In this document: positions 30,313 to 41,894 of the stretch, in pieces
Layout: each line of letters starts with the position of its first letter
Numbering within the stretch: position 1 is the stretch's first letter
Assembly: GCA_033964015.1 (NCBI GenBank)
Contig: CM066914.1
Location: 31,541,492 to 31,605,491, forward strand
Direction: 5' to 3'
DNA length: 64,000 nucleotides
Source of the DNA: Scolanthus callimorphus
Lineage: Eukaryota > Cnidaria > Anthozoa > Actiniaria > Edwardsiidae
The notes under the pieces: generated by a model
The model's input: the letters and a program-made list of their open reading frames with translations, nothing else
Databases searched by the model: none
What the model was told of the DNA's origin: nothing
Program-made: the position numbers and the translations under genes

Positions 30313-31129
30313 ATGAAAATGTTTCCTTATTGTGCGACCTTGGACTCTGACACACAGGACTGAAAGCCTGAATATCGGTTTTTCTTTGTTGATTTTTTGT
30401 GTCGTCAAATCCTGATTGGGCTGCTCGGCCCATTACATGGGCACGATTTCAAATGAAATATAGTTTGAAAATCCATTATCAACACAGTGAAACAAAATTC
30501 GATCAATCGTGATGCGTGTTTTTGCAAAACATCGATTTCTCTTCAAACTGTGCCGAAGCGTTTATGCCCGGTGTTTGGAAAGAGTTAGGCGCCATGGACT
30601 TAACAAAAAAGAAAAGAATTGTCTCAATAGGCCGTGAGGGACAGCATAGAAAGGCCCAAATCTAAAACCAAAAACACACGTGATCGCGATACATGAGAAT
30701 TTTCCAGTAATGTATACCGCTAAACCTCGCACTTCAATTGCTAGGAGCGTTTTAAACAATGAAGTCAATTTTTGAAAAGAGTCCTTACCTGCTTGCCAAA
30801 GTTTTCAGACTGATAAGTTGTTAATGACTGAAGAACGATGAAGGTCATACAGAAATCAGTGCCTTCTTAGGTATGTCCATAGATATAATGACTCGTTGGC
30901 GGAACAGCTTTTAGGGGTGCAAAATTTATTTTTTCTCCTAAATTACGTCCCTTCGTCAACTTTTGGACCCATATAGAAAGGCTCATATCACCAAAAATTC
31001 AAGTGCTACTTCAGCGAAAAGCCACATGCGGTTACTCCATACGGTCCTCTACAAATTTGCCATATGTCACTTTGTAATCTGTGCAACAGTTTGAAAGTTA
31101 TCCAAAGTTAAAAATCTGACTTCACTTCA
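30313..31129. other. No gene supported
   Basis: Unique-looking. A minus-strand CAG|GTAAGG at about 30787 is a fair splice donor but no coding exon before it could be recognised. Confidence 0.4.
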
Positions 31130-31137
31130 CCTTAAGT

Positions 31138-31240
31138 TCGCTTGGCAACTTTTAGGGCCCTTTGGCAACGCGTGGCGTCCACTCAGCAACCACTGGGTCC
31201 GTTTGGCATTGTTCAGGAGTCCGATTGGCAATTTTGAGGT
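31138..31240 (+). repeat. Degenerate ~21-bp tandem motif
   Basis: About five units of the form TTGGCAAnnnTnnGGTCCGTT in a row, running into the (TCACAA)n tract. Confidence 0.4.
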
Positions 31241-31310
31241 CCGATTGTCAATCACAATCACAATCACAATCACAATCACCATTCCCCAAAAATTCAGTTC
31301 CTTTTTCTTT
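31241..31310 (+). repeat. (TCACAA)n with half of a hairpin element
   Basis: The hexamer array (31248-31280) is followed by CCATTCCCCAAAAATTCAGTTCC, the right half of the hairpin element seen whole at 19.45-19.50 kb. Confidence 0.6.
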
Positions 31311-31680
31311 AAAAGGCGTTTACGCCAACGAGAAACGCCCACTGATTGATAAAAACGGGTCTCATAATACAGGTGTAACTCATTTTGGTCTTAGCCATTT
31401 TTGTTGCTCAGAACATGGCATGACTGCGGCTCTAACGTCCATTTGAGGCAAGGTTTTGGACAAGAAAGAGGACCATTGTGAAGCAGTCCATGTGTTCCTA
31501 TTTGGTAGTTCTAATCCTTTGACATAAAACGGCAGTTTATTTTCTAAAAGCGAGCCTCATCATGAAATGAATACACAGCCCCATAAACTGACTCACTGTT
31601 GATTTGACTGGTATGACATTTCTGCCGTATGTGCTACTTACAGTGCTTGACACTGGAACTGTTTTAGAATGTGGTTTTAG

Positions 31681-31818
31681 TATCATGAACCCATAGATGG
31701 ACAAGGATCTCTCTCAAGCGGTGTATTTGACTGATATGGCGTATCTGGCGTACATCATACTTACAGCTAATGTAAACTGTTCAATGAATAACATGTTCAT
31801 TTACCTGTAAGTATCATA
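31681..31818 (+). repeat. 138-bp direct repeat, copy 1
   Basis: Matches 33518-33655 over 138 bp with about eight differences and no length change. Both copies begin TATCAT and end CTGTAAGTATCATA. Confidence 0.8.
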
Positions 31819-31899
31819 TATGCCAAATACACTAAATCAGCCATGTCAGTCTCTACTCAAACTAGTGTTGTGATGCTATACTAAAACATGCCACTCAGT

Positions 31900-31943
31900 T
31901 AATATATAGATTTAGGCAATGCCTAAAAGCGGAACTCCAATCA
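31900..31943 (+). repeat. Second copy of the 44-bp dispersed repeat
   Basis: Same sequence as the end of the gene at 820-863; here not in a reading frame. Confidence 0.6.
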
Positions 31944-32009
31944 TACACACCCCACGTCTTACTCACAGGGAGCTCACCTTTACAGTTTAAATCAAGAAAA
32001 TTCATGTTA

Positions 32010-33225
32010 CCATTATATGGCAATGATAGTATTAGCGCGTTCTGATATGCTAACAAGTCGCAGTTCACGACCGGCAAAAGATAATCTCCTTGAAATAAAA
32101 TTAGAAAATAACACCTATGTCGTATTGTGAATGTGCGCATTCTGATTGGTTAAAAAGCGTGTTTGTAAGAGACCTGAGAACACGATTGTCGCGCGTGTGT
32201 ACGTTATTTTCTAAAAGCAATAAAAATACTTTCTGCGTGCTCTCTGGTTTCTTACAAACACTCGGGGAATGTTGGTCGAACTGATAAAACTTGAAAGACA
32301 CTCGCCTTCGGCTCGTGTCTTTCAAGTTTTGATCAGTTCTCCCAACATCACCCTCGTGTTTGTAAGAAAGCAGAGAGCACGCGGAAAGTACTTTTATTGC
32401 TTAAATGAAAAATAAGATTCTCAGCGAAATCTACAACAAAGAATACTTGACATAGTATTTGTCTCATTGTACTAACTAAATCTAACATGTGACAAAGGAA
32501 AATCAAGGCTAGAATATCAGTAAAGATTACTCAAAACTATAATTCGAATTTAGCCGGAGAAAAAGAAACTAAAGCAGCAAAACGTAAAAGTTACATGTAA
32601 AGTCAGAATTTTCTCATCAGGAATGCAATAACTTGGAAGCTAAAAATATAAATACCATAAGAAGCAATTTCAAGCTTTGTGCTTACCGATAACTGATAGT
32701 GAAGTCGTTTCTTTCCTCCGAAAGTCTCCGTCGTGTTGAGTTGAATTCATTCTTACTTGGCAAGCTTTTGCACAAAGCCAATTTTCCTAAATATATTATT
32801 CGGCTAAAACCATTGCAATTTTCTGTTATTGTCAATCCTGTTCAATCCAGTTCTGGCTCCCTGTTCGTAGATTTCATATGAGTATTCGAAGAACACGTCG
32901 TTTGCAGCTTTTACGAAAGAAACTGTTGTTTTTCTTCAGAAGAATGCCGAAGTCTTGCTTTGCTGTGGGCCGGGTATTCTGCAATCTAGCCTTTGAATCT
33001 TTTGCAACTCCCTCATAGTTTCTCCAAAATGACTAAACAACATTATGAAATTTCGGCGAAGGAGTCGAATCCGAAGTATTTTGACAATCATTAGAGAATT
33101 CTTTTGAGCAAATTTGGCGTGGTTCGCACAGTTTGACTCAACAAAAATTATGAACTCGAGTGAGCCAACGCGGGCGCGTGTTTTGTGAGTTTTTTTCGGC
33201 GGGAAAATGAAGGAGCGACTTCCGG
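32010..33225. mobile_element. Decayed copy of the 0.96-kb TTATTATATGGCA element
   Basis: Colinear with 58753-59685: TATATGGCAA, TTCACG, CAGCGAAAT, GTGCTTACCGATA, GAATTCATTCTTACTTG, GTTTGACTCA and GCGGGAAAATGAA follow in the same order. The right TIR is lost. It is interrupted near 32107-32405 by the hairpin-bearing element. Confidence 0.7.
32217..32400. repeat. 184-bp hairpin element
   Basis: GCAATAAAAATACTTTC to GAAAGTACTTTTATTGC with near-perfect pairing throughout (GTGCTCTCTG, TTTCTTACAAACAC, AACTTGAAAGACAC), centre CTCGCCTTCGGCTCG. Confidence 0.88.
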
Positions 33226-33458
33226 TCCGTGTCCTCTGCCAAGCACCGCGTCAAAGCACCGCGGCGCTGTAACGGCGCTGTGCTGGAGGACAAAATGACG
33301 CGCGCGCTCAGGGATCCAAGACGGACTGTGATTGGCTGTGTACACGGGTTGCCAAAAACGCAAGTGCGCATGCGTAAATAAGAGCCCGCGATGTTTTCGT
33401 AAGCCGCTGAACGCATCGTTTTGGCTTCGATGGGTTGCTTTCTCATGTGACGTTGAAT

Positions 33459-33510
33459 GATACGTATGGGGCTCCACTCCGTGCCTTCGGCACGGGGAGT
33501 TCCGCTATTA
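33459..33510. repeat. GC-rich hairpin-type repeat end
   Basis: GGGGCTCCACTCCGTGCC-TTC-GGCACGGGGAGTTCC is an inverted repeat; related to 10868-10912. Confidence 0.5.
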
Positions 33511-33517
33511 ATGTAAG

Positions 33518-33655
33518 TATCATCAACCCATAGATAGACAAGGATCTCTCTCAAGTAATGTATTTGACTGATATGGCGTATCTGGCGTATATGATACTTA
33601 CAGCTAATGTAAACTGTTCAATGAATAACAAGTTCATTTACCTGTAAGTATCATA
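33518..33655 (+). repeat. 138-bp direct repeat, copy 2
   Basis: See 31681-31818. Confidence 0.8.
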
Positions 33656-33656
33656 A

Positions 33657-33854
33657 GTATCTTCTCTCTCGACGTACGAACCGAAAAGTGAGAAAAAGAA
33701 AGGCGAACTAGAAGAGCAGCAGGAATCAAGCGAGGAAGAGGACGAAATTCCTTCTTTTCAAGTACCAAGTCAATCCCTGCATTCATCGCCACACGCGAAG
33801 GAAGCTTCCGAGAAGAAAAGATACCCCTCAATTACGTATTGGATCGCGATCTAG
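33657..33854 (+). CDS. Possible exon fragment, acidic/Ser-rich
   Basis: An open frame without ATG encodes TYEPKSEKKKGELEEQQESS and a further polar stretch ending ITYWIAI-stop. Composition is protein-like and the frame starts right behind the direct repeat, so it could be the remnant of a gene exon. No domain recognised. Confidence 0.25.
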   Translation, partial: VSSLSTYEPKSEKKKGELEEQQESSEEEDEIPSFQVPSQSLHSSPHAKEASEKKRYPSITYWIAI

Positions 33855-34011
33855 TCAGTTAACGGCGCACGGTTTCGCTATCTGTTGTGCAGTCTGCCCT
33901 GCTGAAATGCGAGGTAGAAGTAAACCCCACAAGAGCCAGTCCGAGAAACAAAAGGGGGTACTCGTCGGAGATACTCAACAAACTTTGTCAAGCGCTTAAG
34001 GACCATAAGAA

Positions 34012-34380
34012 GAGTAAAAAGGGACGTATTGAAAAGGAACAGGTAGTTCCTGATTACTCTAATAGGAAACCTGTGTTCCTATTGTTGACCAATTCGTTCA
34101 CTTTCACACCTGAACAGTTCCTTACTATGAAACATGTTTGAGGTCTCTTTGCTGCTAAAGGGACACTCGTGGTTCAAAAACAAGGCCGGCTTTCGTGTCG
34201 CATCAGCTAAAATTCGATTTTTAAACTCTGAATCCCAAAAGAGGTCCAATTTGGACTTTTATTCAACGAATGACAAAAATTAGAAGTCATTTAGGTCCAA
34301 AATGTAGCTGTCATCACTTTTGGTGAATGTATATCACAATCACAATCACAATAACAATAACAATAATAATAATAATTCAA
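34012..34380 (+). repeat. Second copy of the GGAAC-rich element, ending in (TCACAA)n
   Basis: Matches 19135-19465 (GAACAG, CACACCTGAACAGTTCCT, GTCCAAAATG, CATCACTTTTGG). At the hairpin it changes to a (TCACAA)n/(AAT)n tract. Confidence 0.75.
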
Positions 34381-34623
34381 GCGCTTGATTGACTCCACCT
34401 CTTCGAAGGAGACAAGCAATTACATGTTCGAACACAGAGCGCGCGCTCAAGCTAGTACGTTTTGCAAGAAAAAAGAGGAAAAGAGCTAGATTTCTTGCTG
34501 ATTGTTTCGTTAATGCCTTCTAAAAAGGAAGGTACAGTGATTTGAATAATTATTTTTGTCATAATAGGTCGGTAATTCGAAAAACAGAGAATTTCGTAAA
34601 CTTGCGTTTGGCTTGCGTTGGGT

Positions 34624-34687
34624 GGCCAAACGAAACGAAAGTTGCCGCAAGTACCAAAACTTGCATCGACTTGCGTTTCGTTTGGCC
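34624..34687. repeat. 64-bp inverted repeat
   Basis: GGCCAAACGAAACG at 34624 and its reverse complement ending at 34687. Confidence 0.6.
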
Positions 34688-34779
34688 AGGGCTTAATATT
34701 AATGTAAATAAATGTTAAATTCGTGCTATTGATTGTCGAATCACGTTGTCGAGATTTCGTTAAATGTTAATGATATTAA

Positions 34780-37730
34780 GAGCGATTATCAGAGTGGATC
34801 GACTGGTGGTCGGAAAATCGAAATCTCCGATTTGGATGAAACTCGGTCAGGTGATAGTGGTCCATGAGTAGATCACGACAACACAATTTGTTTGAGTCAT
34901 AACAATTTCTATGTACGGATTTAAGGGGGGTACATTTTCATCCCCAAATGGTGGAATTTTGGCCTTGTGATATTGTGCAATTTTTGTCGATTTGAGGCAG
35001 CCCTTATCGAAACGCGTTATAATATGGAATATTTTGTTTCATTTATTTTTTTCATTTATCGAGAGAGATTCTCTTCGACTTTCAAAATTCGCTTAAACCA
35101 TTTGAAATCAATTAAACCTCAAGTTTTTACAGAGAGGAAAATAAAGGGACACACAAATTTTAGCGATTTTCAATTTACTCTTACGCTTTGTTCCAACAAT
35201 CATTATCTCTGGTTTCTATGGGGACGTGAAGGCAATGGACCAATATACATGGGAATACAAAAATATCTTTGGGCACGTCATTTACGTGCAGCTGGCTGTC
35301 AATCACTTTTATGGCTATGTGGGGGTCTTAAGGGGCTTAAAACCATTTTTTGCAACTATAGCCTCGTGAAGGAAAAGGAGATGAGACAATCAAACGTGAC
35401 AATTGCCTTGTCTGTGCCATTGTCAAAGTGTTGACAGTACTTGTTGCCATGGCAATCGAATTAAGGGGGCTCGATGCTAAGTTTGCTTTTTGACGTTCGT
35501 GGGTAGAAATTTGAGGGTGATATCTGATATATTTCACCTCATCGTTTAGTTACTATGGCAACGTTTCATTAAATGTTCCCCTACTTCACGAGCGTCAAAA
35601 CAGCAAAATTAAAAAAGAACCCTGGGATGCTGATACAGGTCTTCAGGTCTAACTAAAATACTTCACAGGCGCACGGGACGACGAGCCACCTCGTGGATGT
35701 GCCCAATGTGCGAATCCGTTATTATTATTACAAGAAAACAGCCCGTCACTTCGTGACGCTAGAAGACTCAACCTGAGTTCCCCCTTACATAAACTGCTGA
35801 TTTACATTACTAATGACCTTCCTTCAAGAAAGACCCCCTGCCGCATGCCGAAATAAATGAAGTGAGCCCCAGAGCCTTTTTTGTACGTTTTGCACTGGTT
35901 CCTGATTTTGGTGGAGAAAATGACGCACGTGTGTCGTGTGAGTCAGTACGGCTCTCAAATCTGTCTAAGTCCGAAGAACCCGCTAAAATTGAAAACGCAA
36001 GCCTATTACACCGAAAAACCATTTGACTTTGTTGTTTGTATGCTTATTATATCTCAGCAAGGGAAGAGAAGAACAGGTAAAGTAAAATTGTTCTAAGAAA
36101 TTTTTAGTTTACCATAGCCATAGGTTTTTTTTTAGAGAATTTCATTCATGGCTTAGCGTGCGATCTGTAGGCAGTGGCAGTGGTGTAAGTTTGTTCAAAT
36201 TTGAATGAAAATTTTTCTCAGCTCAAATCTTTCGAATTAAAATTATCCATGCACATAATAGTAAGTCATCTGTAATAGAAACATTTAGTTTTGAATGTCT
36301 ATGGTGCTTTCGATCGGCCGAGGGAAATGAGTTCTTTTTTAGTTTATGTGGAAGACATGGCCGCGAATCCCTCGCTGAAAAAATCGCTTGAATTTGAACT
36401 TAGCCAAAGGTAATTATTTTCCAACAAAAACACGCCCACTTGAGAGATTTCCTTCTTCTTTTCGGGTGTGTGTCCTTCGTTTTGCGATACAGCGTGAGGA
36501 TTTAAACTTTGAGAATATTATTCATGGCTTTGCTTTGTGTAAATTTGTCGTTCATTTCGCCTTAGCGCGCGAACAGGAAAGCAAGGCACTGGTGGTGTAC
36601 GTTTGTTCAAGCTGAATAAAATTTTTTGTCAACTTAAAGCTTTCGAATAACAATTATCCCTGCACATTCCTGACAGTAATTTGTGACAGAACCATTTAGG
36701 TCTGAATGACTATGGTGCTTTCGGCTGTGCGAACTGAGTTCTTTTTTAGTTTTCAAAATGGCGGCGATGGCAGCTTTGTTCCTCGCTTAAGAAATCGCTT
36801 GAATTAGAACTTAGCCCAGGGTGAATCTTTTCCAACCAAAACACTCTCACTGTCGAGATTTCCACCTTCTCTGCAGGTTTGTGAACTTCGTTTGGCGACA
36901 CAGCTTCAGGCCCAGCGGAGTGAGTGCGAACGATTTAGCCAATCAGAAACGTTTGCGCAGACAACCCGATTATAATAGTATAGATTATTATTATTATTAA
37001 TTAGCATCGAGCCCCCTTAATTTGATTGCCATGGCAACAAGTACTCTCAACACTTTGACAATGGCACAGACAAGACAATTGTGACGTTTGATTGTCTCAT
37101 CTACTTTTCCTTCACGAGACTATAGTTGCAAAAAATGGTTTTGACCCGCGTATAAGCCCCTTTAGACTCCAAAATAGCCGTAAAAGTGATGACCAGCCAG
37201 CTGCACGTACATGACGTGCCCAAAGATATTTTTGTATTCTCATGTATATTGGTTCATTGCCTTCACGTCCCCATAGAAAGCAGAGATAATGATTGTTGAA
37301 ACAAAGCGTAAGAGCAAAGTGAAAATCGCTAAAATTTACCTTCACAAAATAGCCCTTCTGTACCCCCTTTCTTGTCCTCTCTGTAAAACCTTGATGTTTA
37401 ATTGATTTCAAATGGTTTCAGCAAATTTTGAAAGTCGAAGAGTATCTCTTTCGATAAATGGCAAACAAAATATTCTACATTATAACGCGTTTCGATAAGG
37501 GCTGTGTCAAATCGACTAAAATTGCACAATATCACAAGCCAAAATTGTACCATTTGGGGGTCAAAATGTACCCCCTTTAAATCCGTACATAGAAATTGTT
37601 ATGACTCAAACAAATTGTGGTGTCGTGATCTACTCATGGACAACTATCACTCGACTGATTTTTATCCAAATCGAAGATTTTGATTTTCCGGCCATTTTGT
37701 AAAATGGTCGATTTTCTCTGACAATCGCTC
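34780..37730. mobile_element. 2.95-kb TTAA-flanked element with ~0.7-kb inverted arms
   Basis: Left arm 34780-35480 and right arm 37001-37730 are inverted copies (clearly diverged, roughly 85-90 percent by eye). The outermost bases are GAGCGATT(A/G)TCAGAG with TTAA on both sides (34776-34779, 37731-37734). The inner arm ends read TTAAGGGGGCTCGATGCTAA. The interior holds an AT-trinucleotide-bounded segment with a ~385-bp tandem repeat. No transposase. Alternatively these are two independent inverted copies of a 0.7-kb repeat. Confidence 0.65.
36130..36900 (+). repeat. Diverged tandem repeat, about 385-bp unit
   Basis: Two units share CATGGC, TTTGTTCAA, TTTCGAAT, AATTATCC, TGACTATGGTGCTTTCG, AGTTCTTTTTTAGTTT and AAATCGCTTGAATT in order. 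Confidence 0.65.
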
Positions 37731-37738
37731 TTAATATT

Positions 37739-39473
37739 CATGCAAGCTGAATGGCGCTTTTCTCAGTTGAATGTCCTTACTCGTAAAATGAATGCTCAAA
37801 GATGTAATTGAATGCACACAATTATGCAAAATTCCTAATTGAATGTGTATTTGCACAACCGAATGCGGTTGCGTTCAAATGAATGTATTTCTTGGCGCAA
37901 ATGAAAGTGTCAGTGTAATTTTGCTTTTGGTGGGGTGCAAACATGTTTTTTCCCACATGTCGACACTAAAATTAAGACCATCCATTTTTTATCTCGTTGG
38001 TTACTATGGTAACCAGGAGTTGTAGTGGGGGCCCGATGTCACTCACTCCGGTGTTAGCTCTACATTAGCATAATTTATGTTGATTATTTATTAATTTATG
38101 TGTTCATTTTTACCCACCCCTCCCTCGATACACACGCTTATCCTTTCCCTCCCCTCTCAAGTTATCTCCGGGACTTAGCGTGTCTAAAAACTCTTGGCAA
38201 ACTCTTGGTTACCTCTATACCTCCGCCAAAGCATATATAGGTCGAATTGCCACTTAAACTTCTCCATGTAGGGTGCTACCTATTTTTGCCAAAAAACTGG
38301 TTTGTTTCGATTCGGTACTTTTTAGTCATCTCAAAGCCTACACTGTGTAAGGACTTTGATCCGTGCAAAGCCAGGTGTAGGGGGTTACAAAACGTGGGAA
38401 AATGAAAAGTACACTACCAATGACGTCATTAGCGCATGCGCAAAAACCTAATTGTTTTAAAACGCTACTTTTTAGTTATTTTAAAACCTACACTTAACGA
38501 GTAGCTTCATCAAGCAAAGCCAAGTTACCGAATACAGGGTTATCAATGCAGGGGGGTGTCTAATTCCCATTTCCCAGAAATCCCAGTCCCATTTTCAATG
38601 TATAATCGGCCGAAAATAGAAATCCCATTCCCCAGAGGCATCTGAACAGCAAGAAGACAATACACCCCCTCCTCTCTATACCACAGGGAACCTAAATCTA
38701 GTAATAAATAGCGGAGAAGATCTGGGCTCGAGAACGTTACGATCACAATATTTCGATGGTTCAGTCATTTAGCTTGGAAAAGTGAGGGATGTTCATCGCC
38801 TGTTGCTTCTTCTTTTTGCGGAAATTCGACTGAATAATGGTTGTTAAAGAGGGAATAACCAAGTCCACACTCGTGAACTCGCGATATTGTCAAGCGGATC
38901 TGAATCGTGTTTACAGGTGAATTTATAAAGGGGCTATGTCACGGTTGTTTCAACAAAAGGTTATAAAATAGGACCAGTGATCCAAAAAAACAACTCAGAA
39001 TCCTACATTATATTATTATTGAGTGTTAAAAAGAAAAAGGAGGAATTGAAACTTGCATTATAAAGGCGTTCGTACGTAAGATTTTATAGCTTTCAGCCTG
39101 TTCAGCCTGTTAATCCAAAATGCCTTTTCGTAATCCAATTCAATCTGCTCTATAACACACCAATATAATCCAAATTAGCTAGCAGTTGAAAGGCTGTTAA
39201 ACAATCCTATATTATTTTTTTCATGTCTTTTGAATTTGCCTACATTAAGCTACCTAAATAGAGATTTCCGATTTAGCGACCTTGGCACTATTAGTTCCAG
39301 CAATTTAGTGCCAACCCCCATACCTCCGCATAAAAATTCAACAGAGAGGTGATAAAAGAATAGATACCCAGCTACAAAACTGCAAAGCTGGTGACGGATT
39401 CCTTGAATGTTATAACGGGAAAGAGTAGTATAGAGACATCCTTTTTGAAAATAATTTGTGCCTTTTACGTAAG
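37739..39473. other. No gene; weak internal repeats
   Basis: 37745-37910 contains many GAATG/TTGAATG words. 38290-38540 holds two diverged copies of a ~165-bp unit (TACTTTTTAGT..., CCTACACT, GCAAAGCCA). TGACGTCA at 38421. 39262-39292 resembles 44690-44735 in the opposite orientation. Confidence 0.45.
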
Positions 39474-39574
39474 AGTTAAATACCGAGGGCTGAGGCAATA
39501 TGGCATATAAATACCGAGGGCCGTAGGCCCGAGGTATTTATATGCCATATTGCCGAAGACCGAGGTATTTAACT
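39474..39574. repeat. 101-bp hairpin element
   Basis: AGTTAAATACCGAG to its complement at 39561-39574, with GCAATATGGCATATAAATACC paired in full and the centre GGGCCGTAGGCCC. Confidence 0.9.
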
Positions 39575-39943
39575 GACTTATTACATGATCTAAGGTGATT
39601 TTTCTATCGGGTGGAGCGCCATGCAATAAAAAATCGAAAATACTTCGTCAAATAAACGATTTTTAACCATATAAATCAACCAGGGATCTTTATTTTTCCA
39701 GTAGAGGGGTATCCCCTGAGGTTTAAGTCGTATCGGAACAAAAGGATGAAAAATGTTTTTGAAAGCTATTGTCGTCAGTGTTGGTTAGGAAATATGTGAT
39801 TCCTTGACTGTCTTTTTTCTTTTCAACTTTTCATAATAACGTGTATTTTGCGTGGCAATTCAAATTCAAAGGACTCATTGCTAACGCTTTATCACTGCAG
39901 AGAAGGTGCCTTTTACAATACGTTTGTTTGCATTCTAAAGCCC

Positions 39944-40250
39944 CCGTTTCTCACACTAGAGACGGATGATTCGTCCAGACGACTTCGGGCAATGATTTTT
40001 AGTGCGTCTCTTACTTCATCGGTTGCTTCGTCTTGTGTGAATACGGGCAAGAGACGGATAAAACGTCCAGACGAATTAAATGATTTAGTTCGTCAGTTCG
40101 GACGTATTAAGCCACTTAATTCATCTGGACGTTTTATCCGTCTCTTGCCCGTATTCACACAAGACGAAGCAAATGACGAAGTAAGAGACGCACTAAAAAT
40201 CATTTCCCTAAGTTGTCTGGACGAATCATCCGTCTCTAGTGTGAAAACGG
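39944..40250. repeat. 307-bp hairpin element
   Basis: Ends CCGTTT(C)TCACACTAGAGAC and its complement; arms of about 130 bp pair nearly base for base (GGATGATTCGTCCAGAC, AAGAGACGGATAAAACGTCC) around a ~40-base loop. Open frames on both strands reflect the palindrome. Confidence 0.9.
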
Positions 40251-40399
40251 CCAATATCCCTAGAGTGGTTGGGAGACTACAAACAAAAGTGTGGGCTATT
40301 GTTCCTTTAGCTTCCATGCATTCATTTTTAAACGACTAATGGTAGTACTTCTTTTTGTACCAAACAACAAAAGAATCAAAACACCTGATTATCGCGATT

Positions 40400-40920
40400 T
40401 TAGGTCGTCATTTTGTAGGAGTCAGTGCTTGAGTGCTGAACTAGTAGTTGTAAGTTGGCGACTGCAGAGAACGAGTTTCGGAGGAAAAAAACAACGCTTG
40501 AGGACTCCAGACTAAAAGGGTGCATTATGCGCGTGAGGAACTCGGTACTCCCTGTGTGGTTTCAAGCTGTTCAAGAGATAATACATTTCAAAGTGTCCTG
40601 TAGTTGGCGATTGATAACGACATGGTAAGTTTAACTAAAGTTCTTATTTACAGCAATTCGTTTTATTATAACAGTTGAAATATACCGCTCTGGTGAATTT
40701 AAATTGCATGACTAACTTCAACGTATCTTAGACCGGTGTGTCGTTGATGCTGCGACGTACGAGGTCCATCCTAAATTTGAAAAACTTATAAAATGTATTA
40801 AAGAAAGAAAAATGTGTTGTGCATATGCATTGTTATGAGCTTAATGTTCTAAATTATTTTTATTTCTATTTCTTTCACAGTTTGATTGAGCGTGAAGCAG
40901 AAATGGAGCCGGCCAGCAAG
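40400..40920 (+). other. Possible 5' exons of a host gene
   Basis: GACATG|GTAAGT at 40625 is a strong splice donor. At 40880 TTTCTTTCACAG| is a strong acceptor, followed by a 40-bp stretch with ATGGAGCCGGCCAGCAAG|GTTACC. This could be a 5' UTR exon and a short start exon, but no downstream exons were recognised. Confidence 0.25.
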
Positions 40921-41894
40921 GTTACCTATAACAACTGCTCATTCCATATTAATTATAGTTAAATTTAGTAGAAAAGAAGAAAGAATCGCCAATTTGGAAT
41001 TTTAAAACACGCTATTCAGCTAAAGCTAGTAATATATATATATTTTCAATTTAACCTAGCAGACAATTTTGTAGTATTTATCATTTATCTGTGTGTTTCA
41101 GCATCGGAAGGGTGGGGCTTTATTTGTCTAATTAGTCATAATTGCTCCTCATTATAAATTTATGAGAATCAATTGTTCCATAAAGACCCGTGCATTTATA
41201 ATGCGGGTCATTTATGAATAATTATTCAATAATAGCCCCAATCTTCCCTGCTGAAACATCAAACCCTCCCCGTTCTTTTAGAATGTAATTAATTCATAGG
41301 GATTTAAGTAAAATAAAGGGTCCTGAATAACAACAGAAAAGGTGTCAATCATGTAATAAGAATATATAAAACCATTGTCGTGTTGTCGTGTTGGCACTGG
41401 TTCCGATAAAAGATCGCAAAACATAAACCCTTTCAAAATGATCTATTTCGAAAACTTTTCAAGAAGACCAATATCAAGTACTAAAAAAATTAAAGATGCA
41501 AATTAAGCAACATTACAAAAGCTAGCAAAATAGCAAACTTGTTATTTTTCGGTAGTAAACGTAACGTCAAACAGTGAAAAATATGCGCTCGATGCGAAGT
41601 CCGTCAAGAAAGTTCGAGAAGCCGGCGGCGGAAATATTTTCATATATTACTATTCAATTGTAACTAAATTGTAATTACTATTAGGAGTTCGTTGTAATTA
41701 CTGTTAGGAGCAGATTTCGTATGAAAAGTGTTGCGACACGGCACGGTACGGTCGCGGTGGCGGTACGGAACATGGGCTGCTGTAGATACGGAATGAAATC
41801 GCGTAGTCGCGGTACGGTCACGATCGCGACGCGGCACAACTCTTTCCCCTCGGTTTGTCCACGCCCGTTAATGCTGTCTTGCTAATAACCCGCC
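40921..41894. other. No gene seen
   Basis: AT-rich; 41730-41850 is CG-rich with repeated CGGTACGG. Confidence 0.45.

Noticed and set aside
29491..30408. Long minus-strand open frames rich in H, T, L and Y
   Set aside because: They are translations of the GTGTAG minisatellite. Only the last part (29491-29715) has LINE RT character.
34967..35434. 155-codon frame and its counterpart at 37112-37411
   Set aside because: These are arms of the same inverted repeat; no motif, different breaks in each copy.
39848..40339. 163-codon frame on the plus strand with a partner on the minus strand
   Set aside because: Both are products of the 307-bp palindrome.
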